A stretch of DNA of 20,579 nt from assembly GCA_027081065.1 (NCBI GenBank), contig JALWLW010000040.1, positions 1 through 20,579 on the forward strand, in the 5' to 3' direction. The notes beneath the pieces are model-generated. The model saw nothing but the letters and a program-made list of their open reading frames with translations. It ran no database searches and was not told the DNA's origin. Each line of letters starts with the position of its first letter. The first letter of the stretch is position 1. Positions 7,799 to 15,680 of the stretch are shown one piece after another. This DNA comes from Campylobacteraceae bacterium (GTDB lineage: Bacteria; Campylobacterota; Campylobacteria; Campylobacterales; Sulfurovaceae). The position numbers and the translations under genes were made by a program.

Positions 7799-7862
7799 TA
7801 TAGCCAATGTTTATGTAGCAAATAGTTATGTAAAAGAATCCTATAAGTAAGAATTGTGTAAA

Positions 7863-8732
7863 ATGAACAAAATTGAAAATTTATCAGAATTTGCAAACAA
7901 ACGATATGGTCAAAATTTTTTAAAAAATGATGCCATTATAAAACGAATCATCCAATCGATTCCCAACGACAACTTAAAAGTTGCAGAAATTGGGCCTGGC
8001 TTAGGTGATTTAACCAAAGAGCTAATATTAGCTCGAAATGTCACAGCATTTGAGGTTGACAAGAGATTATGTGAACATCTACAAAGTACCTTTAGTGAAG
8101 CTATCCACACAGAAAAACTAAAGATACAATGTGGAGATGTGCTAGAGAATTGGAAAGAGAATAAATTACTAAATGAAGATTATCATTTAGTTGCTAATCT
8201 TCCTTATTATATAGCCACAACAATTATCTTAAAAGCATTAAAAGATGAACATTGCCAATCTGTATTGGTCATGGTTCAAAAAGAGGTCGCTGAAAAATTT
8301 TCAGCACATTCAGGAGAAAAAGCTTTCTCTGGACTCTCTGTTTTAACACAAACAGTAGGTTTTGGGGAACTTTTATTTGATGTGGGTGCAGAGAACTTTG
8401 TGCCTCCACCAAAAGTGACCTCTTCCATTCTTTTAATACAAAAAAATCGTTCTGAAGACAACAAAGGATTTGAAGAGTTTTTAAAAATTGCATTTAAGCA
8501 ACCACGTAAAAAACTTTCAAAAAATTTAACAGCTTATTACGACAAAGATAAAGTTGAAACACTGCTCAAAAAATTGGATATGAGTCCAACCATTCGACCT
8601 CATGAAGCTGAGACATCTATGTATCATCACTTATATAATGAATTAAACAAGGATAATATAGATGGAAGAAAACAATCAAACAAACAAGCAACAAGAAAAA
8701 AATCAAAATCAAGAGAACGTAACGAACAATAA
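7863..8732 (+). CDS. rsmA: 16S rRNA (adenine(1518)-N6/adenine(1519)-N6)-dimethyltransferase
   Basis: KsgA-type enzyme that dimethylates the two adjacent adenines in the 3' hairpin of 16S rRNA late in 30S assembly. It has 289 residues from the ATG used here; an in-frame TTG three codons earlier is possible but less likely. Motifs are YGQNFL (15-20), SAM-binding EIGPGLG (42-48) and catalytic NLPYY (112-116). The ribosome site is weak (AAGAA). The last about 24 residues are a basic, low-complexity tail (for example KQATRKKSKSRERNEQ) that overlaps the first 71 bases of rnj in another frame. That tail is probably not part of the conserved enzyme. Confidence 0.95.
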   Translation: MNKIENLSEFANKRYGQNFLKNDAIIKRIIQSIPNDNLKVAEIGPGLGDLTKELILARNVTAFEVDKRLCEHLQSTFSEAIHTEKLKIQCGDVLENWKENKLLNEDYHLVANLPYYIATTIILKALKDEHCQSVLVMVQKEVAEKFSAHSGEKAFSGLSVLTQTVGFGELLFDVGAENFVPPPKVTSSILLIQKNRSEDNKGFEEFLKIAFKQPRKKLSKNLTAYYDKDKVETLLKKLDMSPTIRPHEAETSMYHHLYNELNKDNIDGRKQSNKQATRKKSKSRERNEQ

Positions 8733-10851
8733 AACTCAAAACCATGAGAAAAAACCAAGAAGAGATAGACCAGATAGACCTAAGAGAGCTGGAAATCCTC
8801 ATCGAAGACCCAAAACAAATGGGCAGCAAACTGTAAATGGGAATATCATTCCACAAGAAAAAGAAGTTGATGGAAATATCATCCCTAAAGAAAAAGAGGT
8901 GAACGGGAATACAAAAGATACCCCTCGTAATCATAATAAAAAGAAACCTCAACATAAAAAGCCACAGCATAATAACCAAAATAAAAATGCTAATCCAAAT
9001 GCTAAAAAACCACAGCATAACAACCAAAATAAAAATGCTAATGGGAAAAAAGCAAACCGTAACGGTGGTGGGAGACGAGCAAAGAAATTTGTACCAGGAC
9101 CAATGAGTGAGGCTATGAAAGCTTCTATCTTAGAAAACTTGGAAGTTAATGATCTACGTATGAATCCGTGGAAACAAATTAATATGGACAACAACAATAA
9201 AGTTAGATTTACCCCACTGGGTGGTCTTGGTGAAATTGGTGGAAACATGGCTGTTATGGAAGATGATGAATGTGCATTTGTTATTGATGTTGGAATGTCT
9301 TTCCCTGATGAGACCATGCATGGTGTAGATATCTTAGTCCCTGATTTTTCTTATTTACATGCAATTAAAGATAAAATTGTAGCTGTTATTATTACTCATG
9401 CACATGAGGATCATATTGGTGCTGTTCCTTACCTTTACAAAGAGTTACAATTTCCAATTTGGGGAACACCTTTGGCTCTCGCAATGATTGAAAATAAATT
9501 TCAAGAGCATGGTCTTATGGAACATGTGAATAAATTTAACTATGTGACAAAGAGAAAACAGTACGAAATTGGTAGCTTTAAAATTGAGTGGATGCACAAT
9601 ACGCATTCTATTATAGATGCTTGTTCATTGGCGATTGAGTCAAAGGTAGGAACGTTCATTCACACGGCTGACTTTAAAGTAGACCATACCCCAATTGATA
9701 ACCAAACAATGGATTTACAACGTTTTGCACACTATGGTGCTAAAGGGGTTCTTTGTCTCTTCTCAGACAGTACAAACTCACACAACCCAGGGTACACAAA
9801 GTCAGAAGCAGTAGTGGGTAAAGCTTTTGATAACTTATTTGACCTTGCTAAAGGACGTGTCATTATGTCTACTTTTTCGTCAAATACCCACCGTGTTTAC
9901 CAAGCTATGGAACGTGGAATTGCAGCTGGTAGAAAAATCTGTGTTATTGGACGTTCGATGGAGCGTAACATTGAAACTACGAGAAGATTAGGTTATGTTG
10001 ATTTACCAGATAAACATTTTATTGATGCACATGAAGTTCCCAAATATGCAGAAGACCAAATATTAATCGTTACTACAGGTTCACAGGGTGAAGCCATGGC
10101 AGCACTATCAAGAATGGCTGCAAATGAACATCGACACATTAAACTTAAGCCAAGTGATACTATTATTATCTCAGCTCACGCCATTCCGGGCAATGAAGGC
10201 TCTGTTTCATCACTTATGAATAAACTGGTCAAAGCAGGAGTAACCGTACACTACAAAGATATTGATAATATTCATGTATCGGGTCATGCTTCAAAAGGTG
10301 AACAACAATTAATTTTAAGATTGGTTCAACCTAAGTTCTTTTTACCTGTGCATGGTGAATATAACCATATTCACAAACATTCAAGAACAGCTATTGACTG
10401 TGGAGTTGACCCTAGAAATATTTTACTTATGAGTGATGGTGAGCAAATTGAGATTGCTACTAAATATCTTAAAAAAGTTAAAACTGTTAAAACAGGTAAA
10501 AGCTACATTGATAACCAAAACAACAAAGAGATTCAATCTGATGTCGTTGAAGAGAGACAAAAACTTTCTCTTGATGGAATTGTCAATATTTCATTACAAA
10601 TTAACAAGTCAACTAAAAAACTTATGGGTAAACCAGTTGTTAGTTCTGCTGGACTTGTTCCAAGTAAAGAAGAGAAGCGTTTTGGACATGAGATTGAGAA
10701 TCTTATAGAGACTTTTTTACTCAGTGCTGAAGAAAAACAACTCTCAAATATTAAAAACATAGAAGATAATATTACCTCTATTGTACGTAAATTTGTAGTG
10801 AGAACTAAAAGACGTTATCCAATTATTAAACCTATCTTATTTATGGTATGA
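8662..10851 (+). CDS. rnj: ribonuclease J (metallo-beta-lactamase / beta-CASP)
   Basis: Endonuclease and 5'-3' exonuclease that drives mRNA decay and rRNA maturation. In H. pylori, as I recall, it forms a minimal degradosome with the helicase RhpA. It has 729 residues. The first about 140 are low-complexity and basic (N, K, Q, H, P), like but longer than the H. pylori extension, and carry two internal repeats. The nuclease core starts at VRFTPLGGLGEIGGN (181-195). The zinc ligands are in HAHEDH (246-251), with HTADFK and GHASKGE further on, and PVHGEYNH near the beta-CASP end. AAGGA lies 8 bases ahead of the ATG, inside rsmA. Co-transcription with rsmA is expected. Confidence 0.95.
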   Translation: MEENNQTNKQQEKNQNQENVTNNKTQNHEKKPRRDRPDRPKRAGNPHRRPKTNGQQTVNGNIIPQEKEVDGNIIPKEKEVNGNTKDTPRNHNKKKPQHKKPQHNNQNKNANPNAKKPQHNNQNKNANGKKANRNGGGRRAKKFVPGPMSEAMKASILENLEVNDLRMNPWKQINMDNNNKVRFTPLGGLGEIGGNMAVMEDDECAFVIDVGMSFPDETMHGVDILVPDFSYLHAIKDKIVAVIITHAHEDHIGAVPYLYKELQFPIWGTPLALAMIENKFQEHGLMEHVNKFNYVTKRKQYEIGSFKIEWMHNTHSIIDACSLAIESKVGTFIHTADFKVDHTPIDNQTMDLQRFAHYGAKGVLCLFSDSTNSHNPGYTKSEAVVGKAFDNLFDLAKGRVIMSTFSSNTHRVYQAMERGIAAGRKICVIGRSMERNIETTRRLGYVDLPDKHFIDAHEVPKYAEDQILIVTTGSQGEAMAALSRMAANEHRHIKLKPSDTIIISAHAIPGNEGSVSSLMNKLVKAGVTVHYKDIDNIHVSGHASKGEQQLILRLVQPKFFLPVHGEYNHIHKHSRTAIDCGVDPRNILLMSDGEQIEIATKYLKKVKTVKTGKSYIDNQNNKEIQSDVVEERQKLSLDGIVNISLQINKSTKKLMGKPVVSSAGLVPSKEEKRFGHEIENLIETFLLSAEEKQLSNIKNIEDNITSIVRKFVVRTKRRYPIIKPILFMV
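8956..9042 (+). repeat. tandem 48-bp repeat in the rnj N-terminal extension
   Basis: Bases 8956-8994 and 9004-9042 are 39-base copies with two differences, offset by 48 bases (16 codons), encoding KKPQHNNQNKNAN twice. Just upstream (about 8834-8910) a second, weaker repeat of about 36 bases encodes GNII P-EKEV twice. Such in-frame repeats can change copy number without breaking the gene. Confidence 0.8.
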
Positions 10852-10860
10852 GCTTCTCCC

Positions 10861-10883
10861 AACCTTGCTAAAACAGCAAGGTT
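10861..10883 (+). terminator. intrinsic terminator after rnj
   Basis: AACCTTGCT, loop AAAAC and AGCAAGGTT make a perfect 9-bp stem starting 9 bases after the rnj stop, followed by a short pyrimidine run (TCTTC). Confidence 0.75.
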
Positions 10884-10984
10884 TCTTCACTAAAAAAAAC
10901 AAAAAAAATTATTATAAATTAATTACAATAAAATATTTTTTTTTTTAAAAAGTTTATATTAAGCTTATTTAATACATAAAAATA

Positions 10985-10990
10985 TATAAT
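10985..10990 (+). promoter_or_regulatory. -10 element for the OmpA-domain / HhH operon
   Basis: An exact TATAAT in a T/A-periodic gap, about 50 bases ahead of the ATG at 11041. There is no TTGACA at the proper distance, which is usual in this phylum. AAGGAG at 11030-11035 is the ribosome site. Confidence 0.5.
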
Positions 10991-11040
10991 AGTTATGATT
11001 TAGTTATAAAAATCATATTTTTGTTAAAGAAGGAGAGACG

Positions 11041-12102
11041 ATGAATAAAGGTAAAATAATTCCAATTTTACTATTTTTACTACTATTGTTAATCATTTTA
11101 TGTACATGGTGTCATAGTAATAAAATAGCTAAAAATCGCGTATTATCTTCAACTGAAATGATGACATCCTTACCAAATGTAAAAAATTCTACACCCATAA
11201 GTTTTTATTTAAGTAAAAATAAAAATAAATTTGAATTAAAGGGAAATTTTTCTAATCCAAATGAAAAAGAAAAAATACATGCAGCCTTAGGAATTCATGA
11301 TTTAAAAGACACCAGTGTCATCAACACACACTTAATCCCAAAAGAGCAAGTTATTATTTTAATGGAATCACTCATTCCCTTATTTTACAATACCTATGAT
11401 ACAGGTTCAATAGTCTATGAGAACAATGAACTTATTATAGACGGTATTGTTGAAACACAATCAGATAAAGATGCTATAGGTACTTTACTAGCAAACTCAA
11501 CTATTTTATCTAAAAATAATACATTGGTTATCAAATCTGGACCAAGTGCAGAAGAATTAGCAAAACAACAAGCCCTAGCTAAAACAAAAGCCAAAAAAAT
11601 AGCTGAAGAAGAAGCTAAACAAAAAGCCTTGGCAGAAGCAAAAGCGAAAGAAATGGCTGAAAAAAAAGCTGAACAAAAAGCCCTAGCAGAAGCAAAAGCC
11701 AAAGAAATGGCTGAAGAAAAAGCTAAACAAAAGGTAACTATTATTGAAAAAGAAATTCAAGAAATCATTAACTTTGAAAATATTACTTTTGAACTTGGTA
11801 AAGCTACATTAACAGAGAAAAGTATTGATACCGTTAGCCATATTGCTATAGTACTCAATAAAAATCCAAATATTCATGTAGAGATTGGAGGTCATACCGA
11901 TAACTCTGGAGATGACATACTAAATTTAAATTTATCTCAACGTCGCGTAGATACAGTAAAAGAGAAACTTATTGAGATGGAAGTTTCAGCCAATAGACTT
12001 AAAGCTGTAGGTTATGGAGAAAGTCAACCACTTGTATCTAACGATACTAAAGAAAACAGACGTATTAACCGTCGTGTTGAATTTAAAATACTAGGAGAAT
12101 AA
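11041..12102 (+). CDS. inner-membrane-anchored OmpA-family protein with BON-like and coiled-coil regions
   Basis: Probably ties the inner membrane to peptidoglycan. It has 353 residues. An uncleaved membrane anchor is at about 6-23; the cysteines that follow lack a proper lipobox. Residues about 52-165 contain two stretches that look BON-like by eye (FELKGNFSNPNEKEKI; ELIIDGIVETQSDKDAI). Three 18-residue Ala/Lys/Glu repeats (176-229) predict a rigid helix. An OmpA C-terminal domain (about 240-352) carries GGHTDNSGD (283-291) and LSQRRV (298-303), where D287 and R302 would contact diaminopimelate. The BON plus OmpA layout recalls M. tuberculosis ArfA (OmpATb). The next gene starts one base after the stop, so they form an operon. 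Confidence 0.8.
   Translation: MNKGKIIPILLFLLLLLIILCTWCHSNKIAKNRVLSSTEMMTSLPNVKNSTPISFYLSKNKNKFELKGNFSNPNEKEKIHAALGIHDLKDTSVINTHLIPKEQVIILMESLIPLFYNTYDTGSIVYENNELIIDGIVETQSDKDAIGTLLANSTILSKNNTLVIKSGPSAEELAKQQALAKTKAKKIAEEEAKQKALAEAKAKEMAEKKAEQKALAEAKAKEMAEEKAKQKVTIIEKEIQEIINFENITFELGKATLTEKSIDTVSHIAIVLNKNPNIHVEIGGHTDNSGDDILNLNLSQRRVDTVKEKLIEMEVSANRLKAVGYGESQPLVSNDTKENRRINRRVEFKILGE
11566..11727 (+). repeat. three tandem 54-bp repeats in the OmpA-family gene
   Basis: Three 18-codon units read QQALAKTKAKKIAEEEAK, QKALAEAKAKEMAEKKAE and QKALAEAKAKEMAEEKAK. The second and third differ at about five of 54 bases, so the duplication is recent or kept uniform. Copy number would set the length of the helical spacer across the periplasm. 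Confidence 0.85.
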
Positions 12103-12103
12103 C

Positions 12104-12622
12104 ATGTTAGAAGTTGCATCACAAATCATCATTTGCCTTATTTTGGCAGCACTACTTGGTTGGATTATTGGGTATCTTATGGGTAAATCCACTTGTCCTA
12201 AAATAAATAAGTGTCATAAAAGTCAAGAGAATACACATGAATTACATATAGATAATCAAGACTTCGTCGATACGAATGGAGAAACTAGTACCTTAATGTC
12301 AGATAATGTACCAACTGAAGTGGGAGTAAAACCCGTACTACTAACCCAAGCTAGAGAAGAAGGAAAAGATAATCTCCAACTCATTAAAGGAGTAGGTAAG
12401 GTATTAGAAAAACTACTTAATGAAACAGGTATTTATCATTTTGACCAAATTGCAAACTTAACAAAAGATGAGATTACATGGCTTGATAACTCGATGTCAT
12501 TTCCAGGAAGAATTGAACGTGAAGAGTGGGTAGCACAAGCTAAAGAGTTAGCACAAGGAAAAGCAACAGAATTTTCAAAGCGTGTCGAGCGTGGTGAAGT
12601 TGCTAGTTCTAAAAAATCTTAA
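12104..12622 (+). CDS. membrane-anchored helix-hairpin-helix domain protein
   Basis: Function unknown. It has 172 residues. One membrane helix at about 6-27 (IIICLILAALLGWIIGYLMG) is followed by a lysine-rich stretch, which suggests the C-terminal part is cytoplasmic. A polar linker (about 40-85) leads to a helix-hairpin-helix domain at about 89-150, opening DNLQLIKGVGKVLEKLL. Domains of this type resemble the tandem HhH fold that binds DNA or acts as a protein contact, and they are also found fused to unrelated proteins. AGGAG lies upstream, overlapping the end of the OmpA-family gene. The two predicted domains lie on opposite faces of the inner membrane. Confidence 0.75.
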   Translation: MLEVASQIIICLILAALLGWIIGYLMGKSTCPKINKCHKSQENTHELHIDNQDFVDTNGETSTLMSDNVPTEVGVKPVLLTQAREEGKDNLQLIKGVGKVLEKLLNETGIYHFDQIANLTKDEITWLDNSMSFPGRIEREEWVAQAKELAQGKATEFSKRVERGEVASSKKS

Positions 12623-12630
12623 AAAATTAC

Positions 12631-12654
12631 TGTCAAGAGTCTATACTCTTGACA
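12631..12654. terminator. terminator hairpin between convergent operons
   Basis: TGTCAAGAGT, loop CTAT and ACTCTTGACA form a perfect 10-bp stem. On the minus strand it is followed by GTAATTTTTT, a good T-run, so it ends the gspF-like/RDD/MFS transcript. On the plus strand it ends the OmpA/HhH transcript less well. The MFS stop codon (12641-12643) lies in the loop, so the hairpin includes the last MFS codons. Confidence 0.75.
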
Positions 12655-13744
12655 TCTCCCTTTTACGTTTATCATGTATAAATAACATCATAAATGCTAC
12701 CAACGTTAAAAGTGCCTCAAACAAAAAAAGATACTCTCCATACATATATCCTGCCATAAAAGCACCAATACCTCCACCCAAACCAAATGAGATGCCCAAA
12801 AAGAACTGTTGTGCTAAACGTTTTTGTCTATAAATAGAAAAGACATAACTAATAGCAGCAGTATGATAAAGAGCAAAGGATACAGCATGTATAGATTGGC
12901 TAATAAAGGTTATTTCAAGTGAAGAAGGGTAGAGGTAAAGTAAAAACCATCTAAAGGCTGTAATGAGCGTAGCAAGTTTTAAAATGGTTAATAAATTTCT
13001 TTGCAAGAGTGAACCTTGAAAATAGAGCATAAAAATTTCACAAATAACACCAAAAGACCAAAGATAAGAGATAATCTCTTTAGAAAACCCTTGCTCAGCT
13101 TCATAAATGGTAAAAAAAGTATAAAATCCACCAAATGCAACCTGCATAAAAAAAATACTAACCCAAAATGCCCAATAACGCATTAATGAGAACCCTTTGT
13201 CCTCATCATATTGATTTTTCTCCTCATGACTATCATATTGAACAACAAAATACCCTAATATCGCTGTAAAGAACCCCGTTATACATAAATAATAAATCGT
13301 TTGAGAAGGGCTAACATCAATCCCTCCTAGCCATAAAGCGATAAGAATGAAACCTACTGAGCCCCAAAGACGTATTTTGCCATATATTTTTTTAGAAAGT
13401 TGTTGTAACGATATCGTTTCAACATAAGGTAAAATAATACCCATAGAAGCACCAAATAAAGCATTTGAGACAAGATGCAAATAAAAATTATCTACCGTAA
13501 CAATAAATAATACACTAGAAAGAAAGGTGAAAAGTAAAGCATAAAGATAGACTTGTGTATTAAGACGTATGTAGTATTTAAAAACAAAAGGCAATAAAAA
13601 TCGCATCAAGGGTGCAATGGCATAAACAATACCTATTTCAAAGGTATCATAAGCAAAACCTTTTAAAGCATTTGGCATAAACATCACATAAACGCCTACT
13701 AAAGAAAAATAGGCAAAATAAAAGAGTGAAAGAAAAAAATGCAT
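12641..13744 (-). CDS. MFS transporter, HcaT-like
   Basis: Predicted inner-membrane transporter of the major facilitator superfamily. It has 367 residues with 11-12 hydrophobic segments, slightly short for the superfamily. YGKIRLWGSVGF at 121-132 is typical of the MFS_1-like / 3-phenylpropionate permease (HcaT) group. The substrate cannot be told, and there is no aromatic-acid catabolic gene nearby to support that substrate. Its ATG overlaps the stop of the RDD gene by one base (TAATG), so translation is coupled. Confidence 0.85.
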   Translation of the reverse strand: MHFFLSLFYFAYFSLVGVYVMFMPNALKGFAYDTFEIGIVYAIAPLMRFLLPFVFKYYIRLNTQVYLYALLFTFLSSVLFIVTVDNFYLHLVSNALFGASMGIILPYVETISLQQLSKKIYGKIRLWGSVGFILIALWLGGIDVSPSQTIYYLCITGFFTAILGYFVVQYDSHEEKNQYDEDKGFSLMRYWAFWVSIFFMQVAFGGFYTFFTIYEAEQGFSKEIISYLWSFGVICEIFMLYFQGSLLQRNLLTILKLATLITAFRWFLLYLYPSSLEITFISQSIHAVSFALYHTAAISYVFSIYRQKRLAQQFFLGISFGLGGGIGAFMAGYMYGEYLFLFEALLTLVAFMMLFIHDKRKREMSRV

Positions 13745-14259
13745 TATTTACTTTTAAAGACTTTATCTTGAGGTGGATTCGGGTCAACCATGGTGCATGT
13801 CGCACTTAAAAGGTCATGTACCATCTGTTTATCTTTTCTAAAGAAAGGTAGCAACCAAAAAATAGGAATAAACAACGAAAATAGAAGAGAAAAGTTTCTA
13901 AAAATAATAGAGAACAATGATGGTTTCTCTAACGTATGAGTATCAATAACTTTTAAACCTTGTGCCCTAGCCCCCGGAGTTCGACCTTCATCTTTAACCA
14001 TAAAAAGTGTTAAAAAGAGTAAAAAAGGTATCATGGCATAAGCCCAAGCTTCTAAACGGTGTGAAGCCACATCTTCTAGCCCATCAAAAATCAAATAAAT
14101 ACTCACATAAAATAAAGGCATTAGTAACATAAAGACATCTGTTAGAAATGCTTTTGCTCTTAAGCCCAAACTTGCAAATGGAATACGTGGTTTTTCAATC
14201 TCTTCTCTCTTGCTAACTCTTTGTTGTTTGGTATCTCTAAAACGTTGTTTTTTAGCCAT
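13744..14259 (-). CDS. RDD family membrane protein
   Basis: Membrane protein of unknown role; some RDD proteins have been linked to ion transport. It has 171 residues. The N-terminus is basic (MAKKQRFRDTKQQR). The RDD pattern is visible as R34 and D41 (LRAKAFLTD), with a conserved aspartate near the end (MVHDLLSAT). Three membrane segments are at about 40-58, 72-88 and 118-142. The start has AAAGGAG at 8 bases. It lies 40 bases after the gspF-like gene and overlaps the MFS gene, so the three are probably one transcript. Confidence 0.85.
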   Translation of the reverse strand: MAKKQRFRDTKQQRVSKREEIEKPRIPFASLGLRAKAFLTDVFMLLMPLFYVSIYLIFDGLEDVASHRLEAWAYAMIPFLLFLTLFMVKDEGRTPGARAQGLKVIDTHTLEKPSLFSIIFRNFSLLFSLFIPIFWLLPFFRKDKQMVHDLLSATCTMVDPNPPQDKVFKSK

Positions 14260-14299
14260 TAATCACTCCTTTAAAGAGATGATTGTAGCTAAAAGTCAA

Positions 14300-15514
14300 T
14301 TAGGTCGCCCCTAAGTTCATAGAGAAAATAGGTAGAAGCATGGCTGAGACAATCACCCCAACAACTCCCCCAATGAAAAGCATCATAAACGGTTCGAGTA
14401 AACTTAAAAGAAGTTTTAACTTATCATCATTCTCTTCTCGATAAAGCTCAGCAACATTTGACAGAATACTTGCCACCTCAGAAGACTCTTCACCCAATGC
14501 CAATGCCTGCATAAAATTACGTTTAGGTAACACTCCTTTTCCACGCTGTAAAGAGTGCGACAGTTTATTCCCTTCAATCACCCGTTCAGCAGCCATTTCA
14601 AAACTTTCACGCATGGCTGCATTTGCAAAAGTAGTAGTTGCCAATTTTACAGCATGTGCGTAAGAGACTCCAGAATTGAGCATGAGTCCTAAAATATATG
14701 AAAAACGTCCCAGTTCATGGTTTTGAATTAACTCACCAATAACAGGTACTTTGAGCATAAAACTATCATAGGTCTTCTTGAAACCTTTAGAGTACTTATA
14801 AGAGACTTTAAAAGCAATAATTGTCCCAACAAACCCCAAAATAAGAACAATATAGTTCGCTGATAAAAAATCTGAAAGTCCTAAAACAAACTGTGTAATT
14901 TCTGGTAATTCTTGACCTGTATCTTTAAAAATACCTGTAATTTTAGGTACAACAAAAGCAATAAGGAAACCCGTCATACCAATGGCAACAATAAAAATAA
15001 ACATCGGATATGCCATGGCATTTCCAACTTGTTTTTTTACTTTAGCTTGTGAAGAGAAAAAAGAACCCATCTGAATCAATACAGGTACCATCTTACCACT
15101 TTGACCAGCCACGTTAATACTTTGTAAGAAAAAATCTGGCATGGAGTAAACTGATTGTGAACCCAAGGCATGATAAAGTGACTTTCCCTCTTCAATCATG
15201 GTTCTCAAAGATGCTAGAAATGAAGCATATTTTTTCTCTTTCGCATGTTGTCCCTCTATCAGCTTAATGGCTGTAAGTACAGCCATACCAGAGTTTAAAT
15301 AAGAGGAGAGTTCTTTTGCAAATGAAGAGAGCAGTGGTCCGGGCATTTCACGTTTAGAAAAGTTTTTCATGGTAATTTGAGAAGTTTCAGAAATCTCTTT
15401 ATAGAAGATACCTTGTGCCTTTAACTTCTGTTTGGCTTCATCCATACTCGAAGCTTCAATGCTACCTTTTGCACCTTTACCTTGCTTTGTCATACCTGAA
15501 TATTTAAATAACAT
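14300..15514 (-). CDS. type II secretion / type IV pilus inner-membrane platform protein (GspF/PilC family)
   Basis: Polytopic protein that forms the inner-membrane platform for pseudopilus or pilus assembly by the GspE/PilB ATPase. It has 404 residues, standard for the family. Two T2SF domains are at about 62-185 and 262-385, with membrane helices at about 168-190, 221-237 and 370-395. The frame is open back to 15643, but I use the ATG at 15512-15514. It gives the usual family start (MLFKYSGMTKQGK), has AAGG upstream, and lies downstream of a TATAAT. No other secretion or pilus gene is nearby. In C. jejuni a GspF homologue (CtsF) is needed for natural transformation, and here the gene diverges from comM. 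Confidence 0.9.
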   Translation of the reverse strand: MLFKYSGMTKQGKGAKGSIEASSMDEAKQKLKAQGIFYKEISETSQITMKNFSKREMPGPLLSSFAKELSSYLNSGMAVLTAIKLIEGQHAKEKKYASFLASLRTMIEEGKSLYHALGSQSVYSMPDFFLQSINVAGQSGKMVPVLIQMGSFFSSQAKVKKQVGNAMAYPMFIFIVAIGMTGFLIAFVVPKITGIFKDTGQELPEITQFVLGLSDFLSANYIVLILGFVGTIIAFKVSYKYSKGFKKTYDSFMLKVPVIGELIQNHELGRFSYILGLMLNSGVSYAHAVKLATTTFANAAMRESFEMAAERVIEGNKLSHSLQRGKGVLPKRNFMQALALGEESSEVASILSNVAELYREENDDKLKLLLSLLEPFMMLFIGGVVGVIVSAMLLPIFSMNLGAT

Positions 15515-15542
15515 ATTAATTCGCCTTATTTTTACTAAAGAA

Positions 15543-15548
15543 ATTATA
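15543..15548 (-). promoter_or_regulatory. -10 element for the gspF-like gene
   Basis: An exact TATAAT on the minus strand about 30 bases ahead of the chosen ATG. A transcript beginning near 15536 could not include the longer upstream frame, which supports the shorter start. The rest of the 166-base gap to comM holds a TATAAA at 15665-15670 that may serve comM. Confidence 0.45.
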
Positions 15549-15680
15549 ACATTTATTCTAAAAAATGTTGTTGTAGAGTAATCGTTTTTTAAGATTAGTT
15601 TCAATATAGAATCTTCCATCCCATAGCTCCCATCAAAAAACATTACAATTTGACATATTTTAAGTATAAATTATTTTTTT

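Noticed and set aside
8617..9317. Hydrophobic open frames antisense to the rnj N-terminus
   Set aside because: They are mirror images of Asn/Lys/His-rich low-complexity codons and have no supporting start signals.
8956..11727. Repeats in rnj and the OmpA-family gene as CRISPR-like arrays
   Set aside because: They are in-frame protein repeats without spacers of regular, unique sequence, and no cas genes are present.
15515..15643. Longer start for the GspF-type protein
   Set aside because: The added residues do not fit the family, and a TATAAT promoter lies downstream of that start.
15650..15670. TTGACA plus TATAAA as a comM promoter
   Set aside because: Only 9 bases separate them, too few for a sigma-70 pair. 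The TATAAA alone may still serve.
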